Assembly: GCA_027943335.1 (NCBI GenBank)
Contig: BSBK01001304.1
Location: forward strand, 372,001-436,000
DNA length: 64,000 bases
From: Chamaecyparis obtusa
Taxonomy: Eukaryota; Streptophyta; Pinopsida; Cupressales; Cupressaceae
Direction of reading: 5' to 3'
Positions within the stretch are counted from its first letter, which is position 1. Each line of letters starts with the position of its first letter. The notes under the pieces are model-generated. The model worked only from the letters and a program-made list of their open reading frames with translations, had not been told where the DNA came from and did no database searches. This document shows positions 1-11,629 of this stretch, piece after piece. The position numbers were made by a program, and so were the translations under genes.

Positions 1-117
1 ATTAAGATTCATTCCTTTGCGAATCTCTTCTTGCAATGCTTGCACTTGTCTCTACAACTCTCTATCCTCAGGTGTCACAGCACTAGCTCTTCTGCCACAT
101 TCTCTTCATGGAGGCAT
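1..117 (-). pseudogene. Ty3/gypsy gag, N-terminal start (element K)
   Basis: Reading leftwards from an ATG at 117 the frame gives a basic start (MPP, then a stop, RECGRRASA) followed by PEDREL and a Gln/Glu-rich stretch (RQVQALQEEIRKG). This is the usual opening of plant Ty3/gypsy Gag, a nucleocapsid precursor. The frame has a TGA where Arg is expected and a TAG where Gln is expected, so the copy is dead. It sits just downstream of a primer binding site and an LTR on the same strand; the rest lies outside the window. Lineage within Ty3/gypsy cannot be assigned from so short a piece. Confidence 0.55.
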
Positions 118-204
118 TTTCATGATGCACACTGAAACCCTAACCATGGTCTTTTTGCAAACTGCCTCACAGTCGGTGATCTATTTACACACTCAAGAAC
201 TCCT

Positions 205-262
205 ACTTTGATACCACTTGATGAAGGGTACTCCCCTTGATACCACTTGATGAAGGGTGCTC
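205..262 (-). other. Primer binding site region with 29-bp tandem duplication (element K)
   Basis: On the minus strand TGGTATCAAAGT matches the initiator-Met tRNA primer site (usual form TGGTATCAGAGC) and lies 2 bases after the LTR end. The block GATACCACTTGATGAAGGGT occurs twice (210 and 239, period 29), so the PBS core and LTR tail are duplicated. Confidence 0.5.
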
Positions 263-1085
263 CCCTTAGTACCACAAACACATAATAGAAATAGAGAAAC
301 AACAACAATAATATGCAAGAACAAAAAATTGGCTTCTTATTATCTCCACAAATGTGGAATTACAAACTTTTAGAATTACAATATGCAAAGCCACATGGGC
401 ATTCCCTTACAATATTCTGTAGGAAAAATCCTCGAATCAATACCCAGGTCTACTACCCAGAACTGCCCTAGACAACACTGTGGGCCTTCTTTATATAGGC
501 AATTTCCACCGCCTAAGAAGGTTCCAAAAATTTAGCCCTAAGGGCCGACCCAACTTAGAATTATTTGATTTTCCAATTTATTAGATCAAAGTCAGCTCAA
601 AATAACTTTTGAAACCCGAACAAAAATTTTGAAGGAAAATTACTTTCTGCCATTTCAGTTGGCCTGACTTCCAGAGACCATAAGTCATCACCAGTTAACC
701 CGATTGACTATTATAACCCCATTTTGGAAACACCACGAAGCACTCTACAAGCTTGACCCACACAAAGTGCCTGTCACCCAATTTTTTAACTTCATCCGAG
801 GCCTCTAAAGCCTTCAAAACTGAGTTCAAAATTTCTGTACCCTACTGCCAATACCGAAAATCTTCAATATCTTCAAAACTAGACCTGATCTAGCCATGAA
901 ACTTTGCTAGTAGGCTGATATGACTGAGATGAACCTCCAGATGTAAAATCAGAACATTATGAGATCGTAAGGCCAACTTACTAAAAATAGCAAGTTTCCA
1001 TAAATAGTACCTCTACACAAGATAGCCCTTATTGAATACAAAAATAGAAATATTTTTGGGTGATGCAAGATTGCCCTTACACCCA
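219..1085 (-). repeat. 5' LTR of Ty3/gypsy element K
   Basis: The LTR is bounded on the left by the PBS and on the right by ...TTACACCCA, so it has TG...CA ends (minus start TGGGTGTAAGGGC). If the true left edge is the second copy of the duplicated tail, it begins at 248. Its partner LTR is outside the window, so the boundaries rest on the PBS and terminal dinucleotides only. No coding potential is seen inside. Confidence 0.45.
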
Positions 1086-1309
1086 GGATGCTCCTGCGTC
1101 AAGAGCCCATGATTTTGACTATAGATTGCATATTTATTTCAAACAAAAGATGAAATAGAGAGCTTCAAAAATAACTTATGGTTTTCTCCAATTTGTTGCT
1201 CAATACTAAACCCTTTGTATGAATCATCTCCAACCAACATCAGCTAAGTTAGATTCATTCATGATAATAGAAAGATATATGCCCAGTTTCAATAGCAAAA
1301 GCTGAGTTC
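1086..1309. other. No gene seen
   Basis: AT-rich flank between the K LTR and the exon-like island. I see no ORF, RNA gene or repeat in it. Confidence 0.4.
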
Positions 1310-1315
1310 TCATTC

Positions 1316-1565
1316 TCTTTTCAAAGACTTCTTCCTGAAGTTTAGGGTTTTGCTCCCTAAATTTTGCAAATGAAACAACATAAAAAATGCCAAAATGAAT
1401 GAAATAATAACATATTTGGGATCCGCCAAGCCAACAGAGAATTCACTGTCGATGACAGTGCCAACAAATGCCTTGGGAGTGAAGAGCTTGCCACTTGTGC
1501 CTCCCTTGAAACCAGTGTATGCAAGTGGATCGAGTTTGTCGACTCTCCACTTTGCATCAATTCAT
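1316..1565 (-). pseudogene. Exon-like island of an unrecognised (non-TE) gene
   Basis: The minus strand is open for about 80 codons from just after a TGA near 1567 to a stop near 1315. The first part (about 1425-1562) has clearly higher GC than its surroundings and reads as ordinary protein: KWRVDKLDPLAYTGFKGG, then LFTPKAFVGTVIDSEFSVG. The later residues turn hydrophobic and AT-rich (YVIISFILAFFML) and may be intron read-through or a membrane segment. No ATG starts it, consistent with an internal exon or a captured gene fragment. I do not recognise the family. Base composition and lack of internal stops set it apart from the decayed transposons on both sides. Confidence 0.35.
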
Positions 1566-1569
1566 ACTT

Positions 1570-2536
1570 AGTGCTTTTCCTAAGTTTTGAATTTAGGTTT
1601 TAGATTTGTTTTTAAAACTTATTATCTTTTGTAATATAGTTTAATATTAGTTTTTCTAATATTAAAATTAATTATTTTTGGCAAATTTTCATTGTAAAAA
1701 GATTTTAATTCTGTATTATAAGCCAAAAATTTAGGGAAAGGGCATCTTTTTTGAAGAGGTGGCTTATTGGCTATCATTTTGGAGTCATTTTAGGAAAGTC
1801 ATTTTGAGTTAAGTTAGAGCATTTTTAGGTGACTTTTTCTAGACATCTGGCATATTCAGATTATGGTTTTGAGGGCTTCCTAAGGGATTCAGTTTGATTA
1901 TTTTCAGGGTTGTAAATGTTGGAGAGAGAGCCTATAGTGAGCTTTTCAGTTCCTAAATTTTTTGGAGCCTTTTTGTAACCATTTTCATTAGATTTTGGAA
2001 GGAATGAACCAGGTGTTTTACCTCATATTTTTGTGTATTTGTGTTCAATTTCAATTCCTATTCTTGTTTTCTAACAAGTGTCAGATTGTTGATTATCTTC
2101 AGGAAGTGTATGATTTTCTATTCCTTCCTAAGTTAATTAATTGCCCTAGGCCTTGCATGAGAAATGTATGTTGTTAATTATTCAAGTTGTTTGTGGTAGA
2201 ACCCTGATAGCATGAATTCATTAGCCTAAGCAATGAATCGAATTGTTAAAGTATTCATCTTGTGAGCTAGATTTGGAACCCATATCTTTTGCAAAGTCTG
2301 AATTATTCATTGGTGTATCATCCTTATCTTTTGAGTTTTAAGTACTTTTTCCCTTTTCCCAACAAGTTTTCAAGATTAGGAAAGTGATATTCAATATTTG
2401 ATAGGAACCAGCCTAGAATCTAGAGATTCCTCTCTAATCATAGTCTACCCACAACTAGGAGAGGTTTCCATTGTCAGTTAGAATTGTTGTTTTGCCTTAA
2501 TGCCTGATGTAAGGTAACAATTCTAAACTTGAGAAA
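1570..2536. other. Unassigned non-coding sequence
   Basis: AT-rich with several T-runs and no ORF of note. The texture (long low-GC stretch, many short direct repeats of TTTTAG type) resembles LTR or UTR sequence, but no partner copy is present in the window, so it cannot be classified. Confidence 0.3.
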
Positions 2537-3377
2537 TTACATTTAGTATAGTGACCTAGTCAAGGGTCGAACCCTATTAGGAGTCTTTTATAATAACCCT
2601 ACTACGGGTATGAAAATATTGTCCTAGAGCTCATTGCTCAAGTGGTGAAGGCTACAACCTTCTGATATAAGATACACACTATATCTATTGGATGAATTGG
2701 TGTTGTAAAACTACTTGTCAAATCAATTCCTTTTATGCACTGATGCTTTGACCTCTTGAAAAGCTCTAATAAATCTTATCACCTCTTTGCACACATCTTC
2801 TCTGCTTCTCTCAACTCTATATCAACTTGCATGTTTAATTACAAAGGCACATTTAATATTTATATGTGGATACAAAACAATTAACTAGGTCATCCCTTTA
2901 GCTGATTACATACAATGCTTTCGAGTGAATTAACTCAAGCGTGTTTACAAACAAAGTTAATTACATGTCTATAACCTTATTACAATAGGTGCATAGCCTT
3001 TACAAAACAATAACATAGTCTCTAATCAAATTATCATTAGTTGACAGCATACTCTATTTTGTTCTTGCATTCACTCGCTGTGTAACTTCAACTATCTGTA
3101 ACTTTGTCATACTTTCATATATGATCATGTTCTCATAGACTAAGCATGAATAAAATCTTACCATCTTATCTTCTAGGGCACATACCATAACTTGGTCATA
3201 CACATGTGCATTGATGCTCTAATCTACTGGTGCTCTGTTAACTTTCTATTCTTGTACACTTAGCCAATATCTGATCTTCTAATGATGTCCACTGACTCCA
3301 AAACCCTATATGACTTTGTTTCCATAATGAAAATGCTCTATTAAGTCATATACAATAGTATTGTCAACTTGCCAATA
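2537..3377 (-). repeat. Partial 3' LTR of element A
   Basis: It aligns by eye with the B and C LTRs over landmarks in the same order: TAAGGGT..GACCCTATTAGGAGTC, CCTAGAGCTCA.TGCTCAAGTG, ACACACTATATCT, TTCCTTT.ATGCACTGATGCTTTGACCTCTTG, and an end ACTTGCCAATA matching ACTTTCCAACA. The first 250 or so bases, including the G-tract end, are missing. Confidence 0.6.
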
Positions 3378-3790
3378 AAAGGATCAAATTTAACAATCAC
3401 ATTGACTTCAGCCTATAGAAGATAAAGCCTGAGTTTTTGGCAAGCATAAACTATAGCTAAACATTGTCTTTCCAAATCTATGTACCTTGTTTTGTAATCA
3501 AGTAAAGTCTGACTAATGTAATACACAAGTCTTTCCTTACCTTCACTATCATTTTGAGCTAACAACACACTCACCACTTTCAAAGTTGCTAAAGTATATA
3601 TAAATGAAAGGGTTTATCAAATTGAGTTGGTTGTAAGATAGGAGGATTGGCAAGATACTCTTTAAATTGCTCAAAGGATTGTTTACATTCATCATTCCAA
3701 GAGAAAGTGGTATCCTTTCTAAGAAAGGAAGTAAAGGGAACAATTTTATCATCTAAGTTGGAAAAAAAGAAAATAATAGCTTAAATTCTC
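3378..3790 (-). pseudogene. Ty3/gypsy RNase H fragment
   Basis: Minus-strand frames give an RT thumb/RNase H boundary (FEQFKEYLANPPIL), a core with VSVLLAQND, and the RNase H segment YYISQTLLDYKTRYIDLE followed by CLAIVYACQKLR. This order is typical of Tat/Athila-type Ty3/gypsy RNase H. The fragment is about 130 codons, broken by frameshifts, with no upstream RT. It lies between the unknown ORF and the LTR of element A, a position with no counterpart in B or C. It may be an insertion, a template-switch capture, or a remnant of an autonomous relative. Confidence 0.65.
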
Positions 3791-6038
3791 CTTGTAAACT
3801 TCGTAACTAAGAAATATTCTTAGCTTGTCCTGATCAATACAGTTAGCAATAATTTTTCTTCCTTTTGATGCAAACTCCTTCAAAGATGCTTGATTGATTT
3901 TTAGAGAACTTACATCAAGTGAAAAGTTACTAACCAATTCACTGAGCCTCTTCTTCATATATTTCTCTTCTGCTACTTTGAATGAAGATTCCTCCAAGCT
4001 AGAGAAGTTAGTCTTGAAGGTTGTAAGGATGTTGCTAGCATCATCAACTGAATGTAACGTAGACACTTTCTTGTATGAAGGTAGAAGGTTGTTCAATATG
4101 TTGACTAATTCAACAAACAAGGGGTTTCCTCATTACCTATTTTTCCTTTTCTTTCTCCATGGCTAAGACACTGATCTTTATGAGGTCTTCTTCTCCCTGA
4201 GAATCTAAACTAGTGGTTTTGGTGTCAATCTTGTAAACAATGATGCTGAGGGTAATGGAGTGATAGGAGTTCCATCCACCATTTCTTTCTTAACTCTTAT
4301 TGTCATTTTATTAGATGGCTTGTCTATTGGTTCATTTGTTGTACCTCTTCTTCACCTCTCTCTCTCTTTCCTTCTACCTTTTCTTCCTCTTTTTTTGTTT
4401 CTTTCTCTATCTCATTCTCTTCTTCTTGTTGTAACTTGGGTGAGTTGTCACCACATAGAGTTTTAGCTTCTTGTGTGCACACAAATATTCTTCAAATTTG
4501 TCCAAGTCTTTATCTGTGGGCACCATGGCTATTTCTACATTATCAGTGATGATATTGTTTTCATTTTGAGTCTCTTTCATGGATGCAAAGTTATCTGCCT
4601 TTGTATGTGTTTCAACTATAGGCAATGAGTCCTGAGGACCTGTCATTGGTACATTAGTGGGCTCTACCATTTTGACTTCCTATGTGGGCACTTGAACTAT
4701 GGGTGCAGTAGGTGGGTCCATGTGCCTATTCATGAAAACCCTCTCAAATGATTTCTATGTTTCCTTTGCAACCAACTCATAGTTCTTATCCATGATATTT
4801 AATGTTCTTGTATTGGTTCTAAGGTGCGACTTCACCAGATCTAACAACAATGTTTTCTCCTCTAGAGAGCATATTGGTAGGCTTTCATCTAGATTCTTTT
4901 CAATTATCCTTTGATCTTCTTCAATAGCCTATCTCTTTAGGAATTCTAAGATATTCCACACATTGTCTGGAATCATTATCTTTAGTTCTAGGAGTGTCTT
5001 TTTGAACTTTAACATGTGTTTGATAATCATTCCATGAATTTCTGATTTGTCAATTTCACTATACTTCTCATAGAACTTTCCTACTTGATCAATCCTTCCT
5101 TCATTAATAAACCTTGTAATCAACACACTAAGAATAGGTTTGAAATCTACCTATGGAGGTGCTTGAGTGTTCTTCTTTCTTCTTGTTGCTCATGAGGATG
5201 GATGACTAGTGTTGAATTCCTTCTTCCTTTTAGGCATTGTGAAAATATTTTTGTCTAGATACAAATTGAAGACCTTTCCAACTATATGGAAGTACATGTA
5301 TATGATTAAAGACCCAAACCTAAATATTTTGGTATTATCATGCTTGATGGATCTAATGTTATCAATCAATTATGTGCATAGGATCTCACAAATATTGAAC
5401 TCTCCATTTTCTCTGATAAGTCTTATTTCTACAAGAATAATGGTCATTAATACACTATTCACCTTATTGGTGTGCTGAAACCTATACCCCAATATCATGG
5501 ACATCAATTTGATGTCTTTCTCCTCTATAGGCTCAATGGTCATTCCATGTCTATCACTTCTTGACTTGCATGTTTGTTCAACAAGTTTCCTAACATCGTT
5601 TCCCACTAGAAGAACAATGCTTGTCCTTGAGAGGCATGTCATCTCATGTTTTAGGTTTCCTATTATTCTAACCGACACTTCACCTATGAAGAATAGGTCA
5701 TCATGAATCCTGCTAAGTAGAATCTTTATCCATTTGAACTCATATAACTCATATGCTATAGCATATTCAATTATAGGGTGGTTTTTGAACTACGCATACT
5801 CATCTAGGAAGGTTTTATCTGGTTTCATCATGGTTTCTAAGTGCATATTTATCTTGTCAAGACCTACTAGTTCCTTCTTACAATATATGTATGCACGGAT
5901 GTCTTCGACATGCATAACACCCATAGGAGTGTCAGAGAATGCACCTTCTAGGTCATCCAATGTATATTTGAATGGGTACCCCTTAAACATATATCTTTTC
6001 TTCTCCGCAACATCAAATACAATAGGCATAGCCATCAC
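3790..6038 (-). pseudogene. Long unknown ORF (ORF2) of element A, broken
   Basis: Homologous by eye to ORF2 of B and C. It starts at an ATG (6038) with MAMPIVF, then EKKRYMFKGYPF, LDDLEGAFSDTPMGVMHVE and AYIYCKKE. A middle block has LLVGNDVRKLVEQTCKSRSD and MILGYRFQHT.KVNSV; later blocks are RFINEGRIDQVGKFYEKY with MIIKHMLKFKK, an acidic Thr/Glu-rich linker, and a C-terminal coiled-coil-like part (NILNNLLPSYKKVSTLHSVDD, SSLEESSFKVAEEKYMKKR). At least five frame breaks or stops separate these blocks. About 620 bp present in B (the RDYITLELK to GYEVEEQVLE block) is absent here. No known domain, catalytic motif or membrane segment is recognised; the function is unknown. Confidence 0.6.
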
Positions 6039-6330
6039 TTGTATATCGGTTTCCTAATGGTTTCCAAGAACTTTCGAATTGACACGACAAAATAGGGCTT
6101 CAGCAATTGATCAAACACACTACTTTGCTAGTGAATCAATCTGAAATCATTCACAATCAAATACCATGGCTTATGTGCTCATCAATTTCTATGTACTTGA
6201 ATACAATGAGTGATCCACAAGCTTTTGTGTACTTTAAAGTAAAACAATTTCCATTAATGCTTGCCCCGTAAACCAGATGTGTACAAGGAAATGTAACTTC
6301 ATAGAATTAGTATCATCAATAAGTGAAATA

Positions 6331-7159
6331 GAAACTAAATTAACCACAAGAATGCCATCTATTTAAGCTATAAATTGACAATTAAGCATCCTATGGTTCT
6401 CTAACTAAGAGTGTTAATGTAAAGCTCTCAGCAAGCTTCCATTAATGACAATCCTAGAACGAGAAAGATAAATGATTAAAGCTAAACCTAATTGTTCAAT
6501 TCCAATTTGAAAGATAAATTAAATCCAGATTTCCTTTCTAAGCTCAAATTCAAAGAAGTTCTATGCAATTCTCAAATGTGGATTGTGGATGATTATGCTT
6601 GATTTATGCCTTGGTTATATAGGATTGGGCAAGGGTAGGGGGTGTAGTGTGGTTAATCATGATTAATCCTTGAGTTGAGTCTTTGGTTCCACCCTTTGAA
6701 GACATTGCAAAGTTTGTGTCCTCAAAGCTTGGGACAAGGAGAAAAGATGAGTGGACAAGATACAATTTCACTTTGAGTGATTGAGATTGAATTTGGGTTT
6801 GATCCATGTGAATGCCTTTCTCAAATCCTATTGGTTGATTGATTTTCCTCCCTTTTTGGTTGTTGAGAGAAATTAGGATTTATTAATTGATTTAATTAAT
6901 TTATTTTAGCCATGTACCCCTTGAATTGGTTGAATTTGATTTAATTCAAACTATTCAATTAATAGAATTAATTACACATTGATTCGATTTAACTTGATTA
7001 AAATGCTCTTGATTTTCATTTATCTTGAATTAAGACTTGATTTCAATTTTGATTGGCTAAATGCTTTTTTTATTCAATTGATTTAAACTTATCCTTGATT
7101 TTCTTTAATTTAATTTAATTTTTACCTTTATTGTCTTTGTCCATTTTCATGTGATTACA
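6331..7159 (-). repeat. Possible 3' LTR of the Tat-lineage host element (left part uncertain)
   Basis: The right edge ...GTGATTACA is followed at once by a minus-strand polypurine tract (CAAAGAGGGGCA), the arrangement expected where the internal region meets a 3' LTR beginning TGTAATCAC. The left edge against element A is not visible, and the partner LTR is off the window or lost. The content is AT-rich without coding potential (many TTGATT repeats). A plus-strand TTATATAGG lies at 6615. Inference only. Confidence 0.35.
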
Positions 7160-7175
7160 AATGCCCCTCTTTGAG
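7160..7175 (-). other. Polypurine tract of Tat host element
   Basis: On the minus strand ACTCAAAGAGGGGCA immediately precedes TGTAATCACATG. The purine run plus TG start marks the second-strand primer and LTR junction. It is the only such signal left of the Tat integrase. Confidence 0.45.
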
Positions 7176-7891
7176 TTGACGTGTGAAGCCTGTTAATTCA
7201 AAGAATACTCTAATTTTACTAATGATAGGTCCTGATTGAACTGCTAATGGTCCTGATTCTGATGATGGATCTTGATGTTCGATATGAGATGGAGATCTTG
7301 ATGATGTTTGATGTTCATTTCTCAATGTTTGATATGAAATTGATGCAAATTTTTCAATGTTGGATGTAAGATACATATATTGATAATGTTCGATGTGGAT
7401 TTGATTGATTTGATACTCTTGATATAATGATTTGATGTTAGATTAATTATGTTATACCTGATTTAATTTGATTCAATTTTTGATGTGATGCCCAATTCAA
7501 TTGATTAACAAAAAATTTCCTTATAAAATCTATTTCTTTGATTTGTTGATCATTCTCTTGATTTAATGATAATGTCATTGATGTTGATAATGTTGCTACA
7601 GATGTTGATCTGATTATCTGATGGTATACCCCTTTAGAAATGAAATAAAATTTGGTCAATGTTGGATCATTTGATGATTTAGGTCAATTTACCTTTATTT
7701 AGGCCAATTTATAATGAATTTTGATTTCATTTTTGATATTGTTTTTATGCCTGATTGATGACAAATGCCTGAGTTTTAACTGATTTGATGAAAAATTCAG
7801 ATCTTAGAGTCATTTATGATGAAATATTCTCTTTTATAAGTCAAAAGATACCTTTTTGGGTCTAATATACCATTTTTAGGTTAAAAAGGCG

Positions 7892-7900
7892 TATATAAAG
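7892..7900 (+). promoter_or_regulatory. TATA box of the PMD gene
   Basis: TATATAAAG lies 76-84 bases upstream of the ATG pair at 7976/7979, leaving room for a start site near 7925-7930. It is the strongest TATA-like signal on the plus strand here. No experimental support. Confidence 0.45.
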
Positions 7901-8053
7901 GGGTAAAAAGTTTTTTTACTATTCATTTTAACTTTCACTTTTCACTTTTTGAGCTCTGACTTCTATTGAATTTTGATGATGGCTATCCCGATTCACGAGC
8001 ATAGATTCAAGTGAGGTCATTGATATATGCATCCACCTAGCTCTCAACCTCTG

Positions 8054-8795
8054 GTGAGTTTCTAAACTTCCCTGTTTTATCAATTAATGCATTTAATTAA
8101 AAAAATGTAAATTTTTCCTACTAGAAACCCTCTTTTTTTTTCCTTTTTTTTCTACCAAGTAGCACTTTTTCTCTTTTAAACTACACTTTTACCCTCCATG
8201 TTGCACTTTTGCACTTTTAAACTATGCTTCCATGGTCCAAAACTATGCTTTTTCTCACTAGTTTTAGGCCCTAACTTGCTTTTTCCATGTTAAACAATGC
8301 TTATGCTCTTGTTTTCAATTTTATCAATTTAATCAGTGCTTCTGATCTTTTTAATAGTGCTTCCAAATTCTTTCTATGCTTTTTCCCCAAGATGTGCTTT
8401 TAATTCATGAAATAGCATGTTTACACTTTTAAATAGAACTTTCTCTCTTTAGCACTTTTAAAGCCTGAAATAGTGCTTTCACCCTCTCAAAAATGATTTT
8501 TAAGTGTCATAGTCCACTTTCTGATTTGTTCAACATCACTGATTAGATGATAGGTTAAGGTACCAAACTTGATTTTATAGCAAGTTGTAAGATGTCAAAA
8601 TGAGTCAGTCATAACTTGAATATTTGTTCATCAATCTAGATTCAGATGATGGGTGATGATGAATTTTTCATTCTATCTGGGTAGAAACATGAAAATTGAT
8701 TGTGGTTTGATATTTTTAAACAAATTGATTGATTTAGAATGATCCAAATAATAACTGATTTCAATTCTAATGTGGTTTGAACTGGCTTTTTTTAG
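8054..8795 (+). other. Phase-0 intron of the PMD gene
   Basis: Donor CTG|GTGAGT at 8054 and acceptor TTTTTTTAG|GAG at 8795 flank a T-rich 742-bp segment. Splicing joins CTG to GAG in frame, continuing exon 1 into the PMD exon. The intron holds repeated GCACTTTT / AAACTATGCTTTT motifs (about 8160-8500) and no ORF. Confidence 0.6.
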
Positions 8796-10022
8796 GAGAA
8801 CCTTAATTCATTATGTATCTATGGTTCTTATCATTTGTCTTGGGGTATAATAGTTGATCTGAGTGTGGTGGATTGTCGGCACATTAGTCACTATGGATTT
8901 TCTTTCCTATTATATCTTCCTTGATTCCAACGGAATCGAGGTCTTATCACTGTTATGGTTGAGCGTTGACACTCAGACCATAATAGCTTTCATCTTCTGA
9001 TGGGTGAGATGATGATTATACTTGAGAATGTATATCGCATCTTATGATTTATTAATTATGGAGAGTTGGTTTTTTATGATTCCATTTATGATGGATCATA
9101 TTGTTGATGGGTATTTGGTGATCCTACCATTGGTGACACTCATATCTAGTGGGCACTGTTTACTTCCTTTCATGTGCTACCAGTTGTCTTGGGTACATTG
9201 ATTGGCAGAATCTTTCTTGCTGACAGATGTAGGTGTGGATTTGTTGTTGGTTGCAATCATATTCTTGAGGATTTGATGGCACATCTGCATCCCTTTGATT
9301 GGGGTTCATATGTCCTAGCTTAGTTATACCATGAGTTACACATAGTTGTTTATAGGCATTTGGCTACACTCATTGTAGGAGCCATTCTTATATAGTTTTG
9401 GACCTAAGAGAATATTCAAGTGAAATGTCTAATTATAGCATGAGATCATCAGCTAGGTTTGCCATATGCTTGGATATATGATGGTATTATCATCTAGACC
9501 CACATGGGTAAGCTAAATTACTAGCTACATGTCATTGATGACTTGGATACTATTATCTAGAGACCATACATTGATTGTGAGGTTTGGCTAGAGGATGATT
9601 CTGAGCTTCCCTACATGTTCTCCCCTTAATGGATGATTGGGCATTCTAATTATATCATTGAGAGGTTCTACTTCTGTAGAGTTCTACATCAGTATGGGTG
9701 CACTCAGGGTATGTCATAGGGTGTTACTTTAAATGCTCATGTATAGGTATAGAGATCATTGTGGGGTCCATGTGTGGATTATGGGATAGTTGTGTGAGAG
9801 ATACAAGATATGGTGTATCATCCTTGGGATATGAGACCACACATCATGGATGGTGGTATCACTGATGAGTATGTTTCTTGGATGCATCATTATCCTTTTC
9901 CTAGGTTCACTAATCCTATGGAGAGAGATTCATCTATTGATGAGCTATATGATGGGGATGATGGGGCTGTAGGAGATGGTGGTGATGATGGAGATTATGG
10001 TGGAGATGGTGGTGGTAGGTAA

Positions 10023-11595
10023 TGCAGATGTGTTAGCTAGAAGTGAAGTGGGTCCTCCTTATGTCAAACCTATCAACTCAGTCAAGGAGTTGACTCACTT
10101 AGACTTTCTATTCTTTTTTCTCAAGGTATTTAACCTATTCAAAGTGATAAAAACAATCCCAAATCAACTTTGGTGGGATATTACCCAATCCTAACTTTAG
10201 CAGTTTTGGCTTTTAGGGACACTAGCCCTATTTCAAGTACAAACCTATAAGTCTTCACCAGTGGCCTCATAGATCCAAACTTAGTATTTGGACATCCCTC
10301 ATATGTTCCAAGATTCAAGATTCACCCCTTGGTTCAGTCTCCCAAATATCATACGATACCTTTCTAGGACCATCCTAAAATTTCTAGTAGCCCTTCCCAA
10401 ATAGCTTTCATGACTTAACATTTCCTCTTGATTGTCTTTATGAAAACTAAGGATATATATAGATACCCTTTTGGAATTTATTTTAGACCCCAAAGTCTTG
10501 AATCACAATCCCACTCCAATAATACCTAATGCTTACCTGGTTCACAGACCTAATTGGCGTAATTAGGTTTGGATTTCAAAGAAAGTTCTAGGAATAGGAT
10601 ACATGGTCTTGGAATAGTGTTTCAAGTGTCTTTAAATAACCTCCTACAACTAAAATCCACTCCTAATTCATTCAATCACTCTCTTCATATAACTTTGTAC
10701 TCTTTCTCCTATTTTCTATGATGAATACATATAGATATTTAGCCTAGGGCTTGATGCATGAGGGCCTTACCCTTCCAATAATTTATGAATATTTTGGAAT
10801 AATTAAACACACTAACATAAATTTCATTTTCCAGGATCTTAGAGAAATCCACCCATTAGAATGCAAGTTAGGCCTCCATTTGCAGACGGTGCTCTGAATA
10901 GCCCTCTTCCTGGACTAGTTCCAGAAATCTCCAAAGAACTCTTTGGAAAATAAAACAAAATGACTCCTAAAATTTTTTTAAAAGGTAATAACATGTAATA
11001 CACTCTAGGTATCAACTTGATCTCACAAATATTTACTATACACAGTCGTACAACTCAAAAAAGCTCTAAAAAATGCTCCATATTCCCTATTTCATGCTTT
11101 AGTGTTATAATATATGACTTTTAACCAAGATGGTTTGAAGTAAAGACTTAAAAGGTCTTTAAATGTGAAGGTGAATCAATTTAATAATTCCCTATGATAG
11201 TTGGGCTTCATCTTGCAACTCTCGAGCAACTTTTGAAAGTTGCATGAGCAACCTTTTTACAATTTTGCAACATTTTGCAAAACTTGTCATTTCTTGCACT
11301 CAGTGACTCTTGAGGTGGTTCCAATTCATCTAAACCTATAGGAATGTTAAAAGAAACAAGGGTCCTAGGAATTTAACCTTAGAAATCCAAAAATAAAATA
11401 AAAATCAACTTATAGAAAGTAGATCCTAACTAGGTGATCCAAATGGCCTAAGGTATCCTTGGCTTATAGGATTGCCTAAGAGATCCTTGCCCAAACATAT
11501 GGATTCAAAACCAAAATAGGATGATCTTCTAAGATCAATCCCTTTATTTTAAACTCACACCTTTACTAATGAAAAATGGTGGGTACACTATACCA
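10023..11595 (-). repeat. 3' LTR of element E
   Basis: It starts TGCAGATGTG and ends ACTATACCA, and matches 16286-17858 along its whole length with scattered substitutions. The right edge is followed by a minus-strand polypurine tract (CTTAGGGAGTA). It contains the inverted repeat GCAACTTT-TG-AAAGTTGC at 11226-11243. Confidence 0.85.
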
Positions 11596-11629
11596 TACTC
11601 CCTAAGACAAAGTTAACTCAAGTCCCTTG

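Larger units (their letters stand above)
2537..6330 (-). mobile_element. Element A: truncated copy of a non-autonomous LTR element with a long unknown ORF
   Basis: The region contains, left to right, a partial LTR related to those of elements B and C, a Ty3/gypsy RNase H fragment, and the long unknown ORF found also in B and C. Similarity to the leader upstream of the B ORF (51-50.4 kb) continues to about 6330 and then fades. The right LTR and the gag-like part are missing. All three copies lie on the minus strand. Relative to B the ORF lacks about 620 bp near 5235 (B 48947-49565). Confidence 0.6.

Noticed and set aside
8160..8500. Repeated GCACTTTT / AAACTATGCTTTT strings, array-like
   Set aside because: Spacing is irregular and the stretch lies within the proposed T-rich intron; it is low-complexity, not a CRISPR or satellite array.
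9810..10019. Separate small Asp/Gly-rich gene ending GDGGDDGDYGGDGG
   Set aside because: It is in frame with the PMD exon upstream and is its acidic tail, not an independent gene.
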